From Cheilinus undulatus (taxonomy: Eukaryota > Chordata > Actinopteri > Labriformes > Labridae): DNA of 64,000 nucleotides. The notes under the pieces are model-generated. The model saw only the letters and a list, made by a program, of their open reading frames with translations. It searched no databases and had not been told where the DNA came from. Within the stretch, counting starts at the first letter, position 1, and the number at the start of each line of letters is the position of its first letter. The stretch covers positions 39,223,000 to 39,286,999 of the forward strand of contig NC_054866.1 of the NCBI RefSeq assembly GCF_018320785.1, in the 5' to 3' direction. The position numbers were made by a program, and so were the translations under genes. This document shows, piece by piece, positions 52,201 to 60,900 of this stretch.

Positions 52201-55200
52201 GGGCAGGGGGGCACTAGATATTAAAATACATGTATTTGAATACAGTGTCATTACAGTTCCTGTAGGCTTGATTGTTAGGCAGCTGAATACTTTCATCCAT
52301 TTAGTGTAATTCTGATCTCAAGACATACTGTATGTAAACAAAAAAAGGCTGGAATGGCCTCGAAGAAATTAAAAAAAAAAAAACCCTACAAATTGGACAT
52401 GCAATATTTGCTTGAGTGCCTTGAAATGAGATGGACTATTAAAATTAGTGTGTAGATATTTTTCAACAGGTCAAACTTGCTTTCCCCTTTTAAAAAAAAC
52501 ATAAGAACAAATGTAAGCTCATCCTAGTAAGAATTAAAGTGATAATGTGTTTCAGGAGTGACGGCTTGCTTGTCCAAATGGACGGGGATGCAATGGTCTT
52601 CCCTTCAGAACTGACCAAGCAGGATGAAGGTCTTTACACCTGCTGGGCGTCCTTCTATCACCAAACTGCCATGGTCAGCTTTGATGTGGAGCTCACGAGC
52701 CAGGACAGACTGTTTGGTGAGTAATTTCTAACTTCTGTCAAGGAAGAGTGGGACATGTTGCTCTAGAAATCAATCTGATATTAACACTATTAGATATTTA
52801 ATCAGTTTTTGTCTATGTAACGTGTGTAAGTTTTATATGTTTATGTTTTTGTTGCAGCACTTGTGACCATGATCTGCATCTCATCAGGCTTTGCTCTCAT
52901 CCTTATGCTCATAGTGGCCGTCTGGGCCTGCAGGTGAGTGAAATTTCTCCACAGTTGATAGGTTAAAGATTTAATGATGATGAGTTGATTGGCAAATGAG
53001 GGCAGCACTGTCAGTGCCATATGAAACAAGACAAACAGGATGTGTGGATCGTTAACCCAGCTCACCAAACCCAAGTACCATGCAGTTTTTCACAAACAGG
53101 ATGTAGTGTGGCTGAAGCAGACAGGTGTCTCTGTCTCACCGCAAACCTGTGTGCAGACAGGTAGAAAATGTTTATAGACTTGATTTATTCTCTACTTTCC
53201 TGTTCTGGCTCTTAGCAGTGTTACTTCTGGCCACTTTTGCTGCAGATTGTTTTTAGTCCAACCGTTTTTGCCAAAGCAACACTGCAGAAATGGAGGCTCA
53301 AAGTTCAAGAAGTCCACATCTTCGGAAGTTATTAGCATAATGAAATTCGAGCTGACATTCATCAATGACAAAGAAATCCCCAAATCACACTCTTAATCTT
53401 ATTACTGCTGGAGAAAAATCAGTGAGTCACTCCTCTTTTATCACTGATGTGAGATGTCTGTCACAATCCCAGAAGTGTTTATGGTTTCTGCCGGCAGAAC
53501 TTTGCACATTTCCACGTTCAGTGCCAAATCTAACTTCACTCAGGAATGTTTGTCAGGATCAGATCAGGTCTCAGTGTGGATAAAGCGGCACAGTCTGAGC
53601 CTTTTTCAGTGGTACTTCCTTTGTGGTCAGAACATTTGGTCAAGGTGCCATTGGGTGACAGAGCCCGGGTCCTGCTATCCCTGGCTGTGGTGGGCGGGCC
53701 CTGTCAGGCTAATTTGGGAAGGTCAGTGACAGAGCGTACACAAGAAAACATGACTCCCCTGGAGGAAAGCTATTTTGGGACTTCAACCCCCTGTACACCC
53801 CCTGCTTCAGCACTGGGGACATTCTGTGACAGCAGACGGTCGTCTTGGCCCAGTGTCACTGAAGGTCATCAGCGGATTCTGAATCACAGAGCAATGACGA
53901 GGACTCGGGTCATAACAGCTCACATCCGTTGAAATTCCTGTCCCATAATAACGTCTATACATCTGCAGTTCATCTGTCTGAACTCAGCGTCTGATTGAGC
54001 TATAGTACCATCTAGTGGTGTGTCATCAGCTTCACCAACAACAAAGCCTAGTCTGTTCCCCATGTCTGCTCTCATCATTTAGATTTTCTCCAAAGAAGAG
54101 AACAAATGCTCAAGAAACACTTTTGTATCTACAACCATAACACCACAAAACAAAGCTAGCACAAGATGGTGCACTTTAACTACCAAAGGACATTTTAAAC
54201 TTTGAGAGGATGTCTTGGGACAGGATTCAAGGATTCAAGGTGGCTTTACTGTCAGTCTATAACATGTTTTACATGAGACAGGATAAAACTGGGTTTAAGG
54301 TCCTGTTTAAGACTGATATCAAAAAATGAGTTAAACAGAATATAAGGAATACAACTGCAGGATTCAATTAGCAACTGTTAACTTAAAAAAAGGGGGTGAG
54401 GGGAGTGAGGGGGTGGGGGGAACAGTGCTGTGCCCTTCAGGATTAAAGTCGAAATGCCAAAAAAGTCTGAATTTTGAGAATTAAGTTGAAATACTGCTTC
54501 AAGATTTTAGTTCAAAATGTCAAAAATAAAGTTGCAACTTTGAAAATAAAGTTGAAATACCATTTAAAGAAAAAAGTTGGCATTTTGATGATTAAGCCCA
54601 GCCTTATTAGGTCTTAATAATCAGCAGATGTTAGACATTCACACTGTGTTAATGAGCTAAAACAAAAATAATCTCTTAATTATTAAATTCAATTCTGGAG
54701 TAAAATTTTTTCAGTCAGACAAAATGTTCATAGTTAAACACTTACAAGTAGAAGTCTTTTAAAAAACATGCTTGCTATCAATAAAAGGTTAAACAATGAG
54801 TGTAGGAACACCAAAAAGAAACCTAAAAAAGTAAATATATTGTGAAGGTAGGGGATTTGGCACTATAAAGGAACTTTTTCAACTTTATTCTCAGCATTTT
54901 GGTTTTTTCATGACATTTGGACTTCATTCTTTTTTTTATTTAAGATTTATTTTTGGGCTTTTTCATGCCTTTATTTGACAGAGGAAGGACAGTGGATAGA
55001 TTCGGAAACAGGGAAGAGACATGCGGTAAAGGGCCACAGGCCAGATTCGAACCCGGGACACCCATGTACATGGGTAGTGCCATAAACCACTCAACCATCT
55101 GCGCTCCCCTGGACTTCATTCTTGACGTGCATGGTTTTATTTTTTCTTCATTCCTGGCTCTAATCCTCCTCTGTACATATATTGATATCAAAATGTGCTA

Positions 55201-56687
55201 AGAAAAAAAATGGTTCTTAAAATCTACTAATGAAGTCAAGTTCAAATTCAAATATCCTTTACTGGAATGAGTGGTAAAAAAATCATTGTTGCCAAAATGA
55301 GATCAATCAGTCTTTAAGAAGATCCTGGCATTCACCAAAGTTTTCTTATCTGAGATTTCTCCTTAGTGAGGAACAAAATTTAACAACCCCAGAGAGCACT
55401 CTCGCACAATTAAATGCTGATATGATGGTCAAATGATTGATTCTGCTCTTATCAGCACTCAAATATGCTACATTAAGAGACACATATATATAATTAGGAA
55501 TTATATTAAAAATTATTAAAAAAAACAATAGAGTTTTATATAATAAAGTAATATACACAAATGCATGACTGTTTGATCTTAACTGCAAAATGTAAAATTA
55601 TACATATATCTGTAGCCCTTAATGACATTGTCTTCATTAAACACTTATGTAAAACAGTGAAGTACTCAACCTATGTAACTTTTTTCTTTTCTTTTCAGAG
55701 GAATTCTTTTCTTGTTAAAGAGCGATACCTATAATTTGTAAAGACTGCATCATGTTTCACCATGTTTTAATCCAATTTCTGTATTTGTAGCATACATTTA
55801 ATATCCATTACAGGTGCTAAATATATAATTGAATTTGCCATTTCTGCTTTCTTTTAAGCAGCATGAATCCACTTTAGTATCTAGCACTTAAGAGTCCATT
55901 GTGTGATTGTTCTTAACCGTTTCTCTGAATTTGGAAAGTAATGATGCCTTATTATTTAAGTTTTTGCACACAGCCCTGCAGTCTCTTGGCCTCATATTGG
56001 CTTGTTAAAAAGTTTGTTTTTCTGTACTAAATAGGATAAACATGCATAGGCTTCCAGCTTTTAAGCACAAGCATTCATCAATTTAAGAACACAGGTGAGA
56101 ACAATTCAGCAGTTTAAGAAGGTATCAGGTAACTAATGTAGGTTTCTCTTAAAAACTTAAAGGACAAATTTAAGGAAACCTAACGATGATACTGGATAAT
56201 GAGGCCTGTTGATTTTCCTACTCATTTATACACTTGTTTGCCTTTGTCTCTGAAATGTGCTGAACAAGTAAAGCTTTGCATTTCTATTTTATAAACAGAA
56301 TCATTCCTGATTATACAACTTTTTTCATTTTACAGCAAAAGAGAGAAAGAGACGAAGTACAAGGTAAGACTAAATACTGGCAAACAACATGGATATACAA
56401 TCAGGAATCTCATTTTCAACTCAGCTTTATTTTATTCTTTAGCCCAAAGTTCTACAATTGATATCTCCATAATAAAAATAGCATGTTAAAAATTCTCAGC
56501 CTTTTCCCTTGTTGCATTTTTCTCACTGATCCAGAAGCGAGAATCTTTCTCAGCCTTGACGACTTTGATGCAGGAGTCCGCCTCTCATGACGCCAAGAAA
56601 CCATCAGTAACGAGTGAGAAAGATAGTAAGGAGTATGCCCAGCTCATCAGTTACTCCATAGTCATTGACGTCAAGAGTAAAGTGTGA
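37170..56687 (+). CDS. Multi-Ig-domain type I membrane receptor, nectin/PVR-like V domain, candidate ITIM (14 exons, 917 aa)
   Basis: Spliced gene assembled from exons 37170-37236, 40511-40843, 41547-41855, 45781-46056, 46142-46295, 48792-48961, 49058-49339, 49472-49771, 49864-50145, 50250-50412, 52556-52716, 52858-52933, 56336-56363 and 56535-56687. Every intron is GT-AG and the phases join into one open frame of 918 codons including the stop. Order: signal peptide (1-22), V domain (about 23-133), C-type domains (134-236, 237-328), an ICAM-like domain over two exons (329-436), three C-type domains (437-530, 531-630, 631-724), a second split ICAM-like domain (725-832), membrane segment (about 834-857), and a 60-residue tail. 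I count about 20 N-glycosylation sequons. The V domain ends in the nectin-type YxCEF signature; most C domains carry CxVxHP or a close variant. By family this should be a cell-surface adhesion or immune receptor; ligand and cell type are inference. It could be annotated elsewhere as nectin-like, PVR-like or CD96-like. A further exon in the 3.4-kb intron 12 cannot be excluded. Confidence 0.85.
40098..40190. repeat. GTTAGC/GCATGCTAA-type short repeat cluster in intron 1
   Basis: Repeated TTGTTAGC, TTAGCATGCTAA and GTTAGCATGCTGACA units, of the kind scattered through fish genomes. Confidence 0.5.
40511..40843 (+). CDS. Ig receptor exon 2: nectin-like V domain
   Basis: Residues about 23-133. The B-strand Cys lies in VYLRCSY, the core Trp in ALWKR, and the F strand reads GEYVCEFEF, the YxCEF pattern of nectin, PVR and CD226-type V domains. 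Three sequons are present (NVT, NLT, NVS). The acceptor TGTGCCTCAG and donor GTAAGC both keep phase 1. This is the membrane-distal domain and so the most likely ligand-binding face, by analogy with nectins. Confidence 0.85.
41547..41855 (+). CDS. Ig receptor exon 3: C-type Ig domain 2
   Basis: Residues about 134-236. It opens VRPEIQIEV, has the B-strand Cys in VLCSAVGG, a Trp in PEISWLVG, and an F strand [11 protein letters not shown]. The [13 protein letters not shown] stretch before it resembles the second (CD80-like C2) domain of nectins, PVR and CD200. Phase 1 at both ends. Three sequons. Confidence 0.85.
43232..43774. mobile_element. hAT-like MITE in intron 3 of the Ig receptor
   Basis: Ends CAGTGTTAATTTTGAC and GACGAAATTAACACTA are inverted, flanked by 8-bp duplications CTGTACTG (43224-43231) and CTATACTG (43775-43782) with one mismatch. 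The interior is built of TTTTAGTC/TAGTTTTAGT repeats and has no transposase. Confidence 0.75.
43950..44076 (+). mobile_element. 5'-truncated tRNA-derived SINE, + strand
   Basis: Box B-like GGTTCAAATCTGG at 43965, then a pyrimidine-rich body (CATGTCTCTCCCCCTCTCTC) and the tail AATAAAGGCATAAAAAGCC. Same family as 54935-55109. Confidence 0.65.
45781..46056 (+). CDS. Ig receptor exon 4: C-type Ig domain 3
   Basis: Residues about 237-328. It opens VRPNVTIKA, nearly the same start as exon 3, with Cys in [10 protein letters not shown] and in [11 protein letters not shown]. The usual C-strand Trp is missing (a Leu-rich ISLALNS sits there), as in some degenerate C-set domains. The domain is followed after only 85 bp of intron by exon 5. 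Phase 1 at both ends. Confidence 0.83.
46142..46295 (+). CDS. Ig receptor exon 5: first half of ICAM-like Ig domain 4
   Basis: Residues about 329-379. It starts in phase 1 (ISEVQLYS) and ends in phase 2 just after [10 protein letters not shown]. The GNxP(x)nC stretch resembles the membrane-proximal domains of ICAMs. The position where ICAMs have their first B-strand Cys reads SLQVIG, so that Cys is absent. The only Cys is the one in VTC. Confidence 0.8.
48792..48961 (+). CDS. Ig receptor exon 6: second half of ICAM-like Ig domain 4
   Basis: Residues about 380-436. It begins in phase 2 (KDDGPLTEG) and carries the F-strand motif [11 protein letters not shown], then NITVNPP as the closing strand. 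Joined to exon 5 it completes one Ig fold, with the two Cys residues about 34 apart. Ends phase 1 at a GTGGGT donor. Two sequons (NFT, NIT). Confidence 0.82.
49058..49339 (+). CDS. Ig receptor exon 7: C-type Ig domain 5
   Basis: Residues about 437-530. It opens VPPSIRVDV, with Cys in VIECSAAD, Trp in NMSWLLPEG, and an F strand [13 protein letters not shown]. Four sequons make it the most glycosylated domain. Two extra Cys (PACSP, and PLC at the exon end) could form an additional disulphide. Phase 1 at both ends. Confidence 0.85.
49472..49771 (+). CDS. Ig receptor exon 8: C-type Ig domain 6
   Basis: Residues about 531-630. It opens HPNITVNSS, with Cys in MTVDCSVES, Trp in SITWHVGD, and an F strand [11 protein letters not shown]. 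Separated from exon 7 by a 132-bp intron and from exon 9 by a 92-bp intron. Phase 1 at both ends. Confidence 0.85.
49864..50145 (+). CDS. Ig receptor exon 9: C-type Ig domain 7
   Basis: Residues about 631-724. It opens APQLSVSVV, has Cys in [10 protein letters not shown] (two Cys close together), Trp in NLTWDLPEN, and an F strand [12 protein letters not shown], where the HP of sister domains has become HL. Its place directly before a split ICAM-like domain mirrors exon 4. Phase 1 at both ends. Confidence 0.85.
50250..50412 (+). CDS. Ig receptor exon 10: first half of ICAM-like Ig domain 8
   Basis: Residues about 725-778. It begins YISSLKVLN and ends in phase 2 after [11 protein letters not shown], closely matching exon 5 ([10 protein letters not shown]). 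The first B-strand Cys is again absent, with LLQVKG in its place. Donor GTTTGT is weak but gives the correct phase for exon 11. Confidence 0.82.
51159..52304 (+). mobile_element. Decayed Tc1/mariner transposon in intron 10 of the Ig receptor
   Basis: Starts TATATGGACAAAAGTGTTTGG and ends in an eroded TACTTTCATCCATTTAGTG inverted end. In between are transposase-derived phrases (GAGCAGTGGAAACGTGGAGT, GGGGCTATTTTTTCAG, CCCAACATGACTGTGCCCCA) in several frames broken by stops. Inserted in the sense direction of the host gene. Same family as 3270-4362. Confidence 0.85.
52556..52716 (+). CDS. Ig receptor exon 11: second half of ICAM-like Ig domain 8
   Basis: Residues about 779-832. It begins [10 protein letters not shown] and carries [11 protein letters not shown], the F-strand motif matching GVYEC of exon 6. 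Ends [10 protein letters not shown], close to the membrane. The intron before it (50413-52555) holds a decayed Tc1 element. Phase 2 in, phase 1 out, as in exon 6. Confidence 0.83.
52858..52933 (+). CDS. Ig receptor exon 12: transmembrane segment
   Basis: Residues about 833-857. A hydrophobic run of about 22 residues ([18 protein letters not shown]) ends with AC just before the basic tail start SKREK. There is no charged residue inside the membrane, so pairing with an ITAM adaptor of the DAP12 type is not suggested. Phase 1 in, phase 2 out (GTGAGT donor). Confidence 0.83.
53440..53935 (+). other. GC-richer, coding-like stretch inside intron 12
   Basis: Two overlapping open frames (91 codons from 53454, 128 codons from 53546 ending at 53932) lie between the membrane exon and the tail exons. 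The second reads [20 protein letters not shown] and later [20 protein letters not shown], which looks less random than its surroundings. Possible acceptor TTTTTCAG at 53610 and donor GTCAGT near 53721. No family recognised. It could be an alternative exon, a gene relic, or chance. Confidence 0.25.
54425..54600. repeat. Degenerate AAAGTTGAAAT-type repeat
   Basis: Repeated units such as AATTAAGTTGAAATACTGC, AATAAAGTTGCAACTTTG and AATAAAGTTGAAATACC, of a type common in fish DNA. Confidence 0.6.
54935..55109 (-). mobile_element. tRNA-derived SINE, - strand
   Basis: On the minus strand a box A-like TGGTTGAGTGGTTTATGGC and a perfect box B GGGTTCGAATC (55043-55053) are followed by the family body and a tail at 54935-54980. 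It ends close to full length on the tRNA side. Lies in intron 12 of the Ig receptor. Confidence 0.8.
56336..56363 (+). CDS. Ig receptor exon 13: juxtamembrane basic micro-exon
   Basis: A 28-bp exon between TTTTACAG and GTAAGA, giving the basic stretch KREKETKYK after the membrane. It restores phase 0 for the last exon. Its size and the 3.4-kb intron before it make it less certain than the Ig exons, but it is the exon I found that joins the membrane exon to the final exon in frame. Confidence 0.65.
56535..56687 (+). CDS. Ig receptor exon 14: cytoplasmic tail with ITIM-like motif
   Basis: The last 50 residues and the TGA stop. The C-terminus contains [14 protein letters not shown]: Tyr907 sits in I-S-Y-S-I-V, fitting the ITIM consensus (I/V/L/S)xYxx(I/V/L), and Tyr901 sits in YAQL, a YxxL motif without the hydrophobic -2 residue. 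The tyrosines are six residues apart, too close for an ITAM. By family knowledge such a motif can recruit SHP-1 or SHP-2, or act as an endocytic YxxPhi signal. Confidence 0.75.
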   Translation, partial: KRESFSALTTLMQESASHDAKKPSVTSEKDSKEYAQLISYSIVIDVKSKV

Positions 56688-56944
56688 AGATAAAGGTGTC
56701 TGTTGGATGACAGCACTTTTGTAATTGTTCAGTGAGCTTGCCTGATCTGCAGCAGTGACATTTTTATTTTTAAATGAACTGGCATTACAGATGAAAGGAT
56801 CCAGTTTATATGATTACATATTTTTCTAAGGCTTTCAGTCCTGGTTTTTGGCATTAATGATTTTAAACTCATTTATTTTTGCACTTTTTTGCATTTACTT
56901 GAATTTTTTTTGTTTCTATGAACATGTATTTTCTGAAATTTGTG

Positions 56945-56950
56945 AATAAA
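56945..56950 (+). terminator. Poly(A) signal of the Ig receptor gene
   Basis: A canonical AATAAA lies 258 bases after the TGA stop, followed by T-rich and GT-containing sequence (TTTTTGCTGTCTTCATTTGTG) suited to cleavage-factor binding. This gives a 3' UTR of roughly 280 bases that ends before the RRP8 3' end on the other strand. Confidence 0.7.
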
Positions 56951-57330
56951 AAGTTCCTACTTTTTGCTGTCTTCATTTGTGACCATCAGACTACAACAGA
57001 CCGATTTATAGACAAGGTGACCAGGATGACACTTTGGCCTTTTATCATCTGCTTTGTGATGTTTACAGTCATTCAAAATATGACTGATTAACCAGCAGCT
57101 TTAAAAAAAAAAGACTAAACAGGTAATAAATTCATACAGGTATGATTCAAAGACAGACTCATCTTTGGCTCATCTGCCCACATTAGGATGCAGAGCTGTT
57201 ACACCGTCTTGTGGTAAACGATCAAACTCACAACTGAGGGAATCAGATTTTAGACAGAAGTCAGACTGCAGTTCAGTCAAGGGCTGAGACAATCAAATCA
57301 TGATACTATCCGGCCAAAAGGTAACAGGTG

Positions 57331-57362
57331 ATATTCAGGATATATTTATTTATCCTGAATAT
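57331..57362 (-). other. Perfect 12-bp hairpin around the rrp8 poly(A) hexamer
   Basis: Arms ATATTCAGGATA and TATCCTGAATAT are exact reverse complements, separated by eight bases. On the RRP8-sense strand that loop is AATAAATA, which contains the hexamer. Confidence 0.85.
57345..57350 (-). terminator. Candidate poly(A) signal of rrp8
   Basis: The minus strand reads AATAAA here, about 485 bases after the RRP8 stop. It lies in the loop of a perfect hairpin (57331-57362). A second AATAAA on the same strand at 57369-57374 is an alternative. Confidence 0.45.
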
Positions 57363-57833
57363 ATAGGATTTATTTATAGATAATTTTGCAGGTAATAATA
57401 GTATTATTGTTAATGCTTCTTAACTGTAAACAGTCTTTTCACTGAGCATTAAACCTGCCGTGAATTTAATTTAAATCACAATTAATATCAAGTTAAACAA
57501 TCTATTAACCTTCATGCTTCGAAAATAAAATAATCTGTATCATTGCTCTTAGATATTAAAATGTATCCACAAAATATCTTTGAACTGAGTAGCCTGTATT
57601 TAATTTATAAATGTGAAAAAATTGTAATAACAACAAACACTGCAGAGAAATATTTCACTGCTAATCTTTAACATGGGGCAGTGAAAAAGAGAAATCTGAA
57701 TTAGACAATGACAACTGTGAGATTTGAATGAGAGTGATTGTAATTAATTTTTTTAATATAAAAACTTACATCTGCACATACAAAAACAAAGTGAGGAAAA
57801 CTCAAAGTAATACAAAAGTCCTCTCACATAAAA

Positions 57834-57947
57834 TCATCTTTTCTTGTAGACACAGGGCTTCAGCTGCAGACCAAACTTCTTCACATTTTCAGGAGCATTT
57901 CCTGACTTCAAGAACTCAAATGAGTAGAAATGAGTGTTTTCTGTGTC
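57834..57947 (-). CDS. rrp8: RRP8 exon 7 (C-terminus)
   Basis: Encodes [16 protein letters not shown], then [12 protein letters not shown] and TGA. The F-x-F-x-K-x-G and QL(K/Q)PCxYK(K/R)R signatures are the normal RRP8 C-terminus, so the protein is complete. Confidence 0.93.
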   Translation of the reverse strand, partial: DTENTHFYSFEFLKSGNAPENVKKFGLQLKPCVYKKR

Positions 57948-60900
57948 CTAAAGAGAGATATAAACAGAAACAATCATTCTTTGATGAGAATCTGCCACTA
58001 AATGGGTGTATTATTGAACAGGCTAACGAGTTTACATTTTTTCAGACTGGGTTGTCTCAGTAGCTTTTGTATATCTTGTACATCTCACCTCAAATCAATT
58101 AACGCAGACTTTTTATAAATGCCCTTGAGCTTGACTAGTGCTACAGTTGTCTGACTACTTAAAACACATTTACACTGCATGTCACACTCAGCTGTTCACA
58201 CACTGACTGCAGAGGCTTATGGGAGATTTAATGGTTGTAAAGTTCTACATCACGATAAATTTGTCCTAAATTTTTTGTTTTGGTTTAAACAGCAATTAAA
58301 AGTCGACATGAAAACTTTATCAAATGAGCATCAAAAAAAGATACTTTGTTAACAAGGCTGTCAAAGTTTGATACTTTTTTGATATCACATGCTTTAAACA
58401 ACTTAATTATTTTTGTTTGATGGGGCAGAAAATTACCAAAGTTATCAAGGAAAAACAGATCTACAAGGCATGTTTTAAATCCAAAGCTCCTTATCAGTCA
58501 AGTCTTTATCAATACCACGAGTATCAATATTTATCTGTTGTTTGGTGGAAAGACAAACTACAATTTGTTTTTAGCAGAAGTGAATGAGATGAGTAGATCT
58601 CGAGTTAAAAAGCTCAGGCCTCCATCTGTTATATCTGTTTTGATGAAAAACCAAACACATTTCTCATCCTCACAATTCAATTTCATCAGTTTTCTTGTTT
58701 TATTATGTATTACAGTTAACACGTGACATTTTACACACATCCTACTACAATTGCATAATCCAACTGTCCTTGAGCACACCATGAATATAACTGCTAGTCA
58801 GCTATTCTGTCAATTCCAACACAGATTTCTTCAATATTTCTAACTAACAGAGGCTACTCCAATGTTTGGGAGTGCTTTTAATGGACATTTTGAACAGAAG
58901 AGGAGCTGCTAAAGCTGGTGAGTGTATGCTACTCCTACAGTCTGAAATTATTTGGTTTTTATTTTCCATCAAGCTGTCAGTCAAAGGCAGGCTACTGCAA
59001 TTTGCATTATTTTGACTCATAATACAGATGTGTTTTGCACTTATGAATTGATTAGTCTAAGCCTAATGTGCTTCTCAGGCCCACTTGTCTTGTCTGTGTC
59101 TCTGCTCTGAGACTGTCACAGTGAGTGATGCAGGCAGGGGAGTCTCCAGAGAGAAGACACAGGAATGCCTCCTCCTCCTCTCTGATGTGTTTTATATCTC
59201 TTCAGTCGACCAAACCTACATAAAAGGCCCTCTGGACATTATTTCCTGTGATACTAAAGCGTGCTGATCCCTAACAGTTATCTTGATAATTAAAATATGA
59301 ACGCTATTATTACCTTGGGGAAATGTTATCACAGTTATCATTAATACCAGTGACCATTTCATCTCTAGCCGTCAGTATTGACTGTCACGTTCATAAGTAT
59401 CCCTATACAGTCACACAGCATTGATGCAGCAGTGGGAGCAATTTGGAGTAGAATGCCTTAACTAAAGACACAATAACATGTGACTGCATTGCTTTATAAA
59501 CGAACATGCTAAAAATTATTTTCCTCCACACTTTACACAAGCTGACCTCTTAACCATAATAAAGAAATGGGGACACATGCACCGACTACAGATTGAGTTG
59601 TATGACTTGGTAAACAGAGCACTCATTTTTGGCCCTTGTAAAAACAATGTAATCTTTTATGCTGTCTCACCTTGGACACCATCTTGAATCCGAGATTTGC
59701 CAGCCCAGTGATGAAGCTCCGCACGTTCTCAAATCTACTCGCCACTTCTGCTATTTTCAGGACACCCCTGCAAAAAAAATGCACAAAGTAGGTACAAAGA
59801 CATAGTTTATGTGTAAGTCATATACACAGATATAACTGCACTTCCTGTACTGAATCAATGTGACATGTTTTACCCCATCTTTAGGACACGATTGGCCTCT
59901 GCTAGGAAATCTGCCAGGTTGATTCCCATGAGAGAAAGACAGAACACTACGATGTCCACAGAGCTGTCAGGAAGAGGAACCTGCACGCAGAAAATCCTCT
60001 AAATATTCATATAATCACAGAGAATATAAGTTAATGAGCATACAGAGATCTACACACTCACGTTAGCCATGTCGCACACTGTGACAAGCTCACAAGTAGC
60101 TGCCAAGTCGAAGCTGTGCACTTTGTTTTTCACACTGCGAGCGATTTTACAGTCGCCACAGCCGAAGTCAGCGACTACGAGAGAGGGGGGTCTGAAATAA
60201 AAATCCACCTTCATTAATATTACAGGAACAGCAAATCTTGATATGTTAGGTACAATATTCACAAACAGAAAAACCACCAGTGTTGTGTTTGCTGTAGTTG
60301 TTTATCTTCTCCAAAACTGCTGACATTTACACCACCATCGTCTCCCAGCAGCTAAATGAAACATCAATTAAACACCCACAGAGCAGCATCATCTCAGCAT
60401 TACCCCTCGCTCCTGAGCAGACTAATTTAAAGGATTTACTGTACACTCCAGATAAATGGGGTGGGTAATGGAAGATCTGGACTAAAAACAAAATAGCATG
60501 TCCATTATAAAGGTCAGAAAGAGGCTGAAACTAAACAAGTCTGTCCAACTCAGAGGCGTTAAGATGCATTTTATCACACTGGCTTGACCGATGTCAGGAT
60601 TTAAATTTTAACAAGCCTGTGACTCAGATTATTGATAACATTTACGACTCAAATATGTTGAATTAATGTAATAAAGGCACAATTAAATAAAAAGCGTTTT
60701 ATGTCAAAGGACTTTTTAACTCTTTCTGTTATATGTTTTTGAGGAATGAAGTATAATCTCAGTTTACTTTCAGCAAATCCTTAGATTAAAAAAAAACAAC
60801 CAAATGCCGCCAATAAATTCAAGAAATAACAAACATTGAAGCACGTTTAAAATGCAAAATTCAGTCCAACATCTCACCTTTTTCGAATGTATGAGATAAT

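Noticed and set aside
55043..55053. A tRNA-like box B suggesting a tRNA gene
   Set aside because: The surrounding sequence does not fold as a full tRNA and continues into a SINE body and tail that is shared with 43950-44076.
59085..59267. 60-codon + strand frame inside the last rrp8 intron
   Set aside because: No domain or context; within the length range expected by chance.
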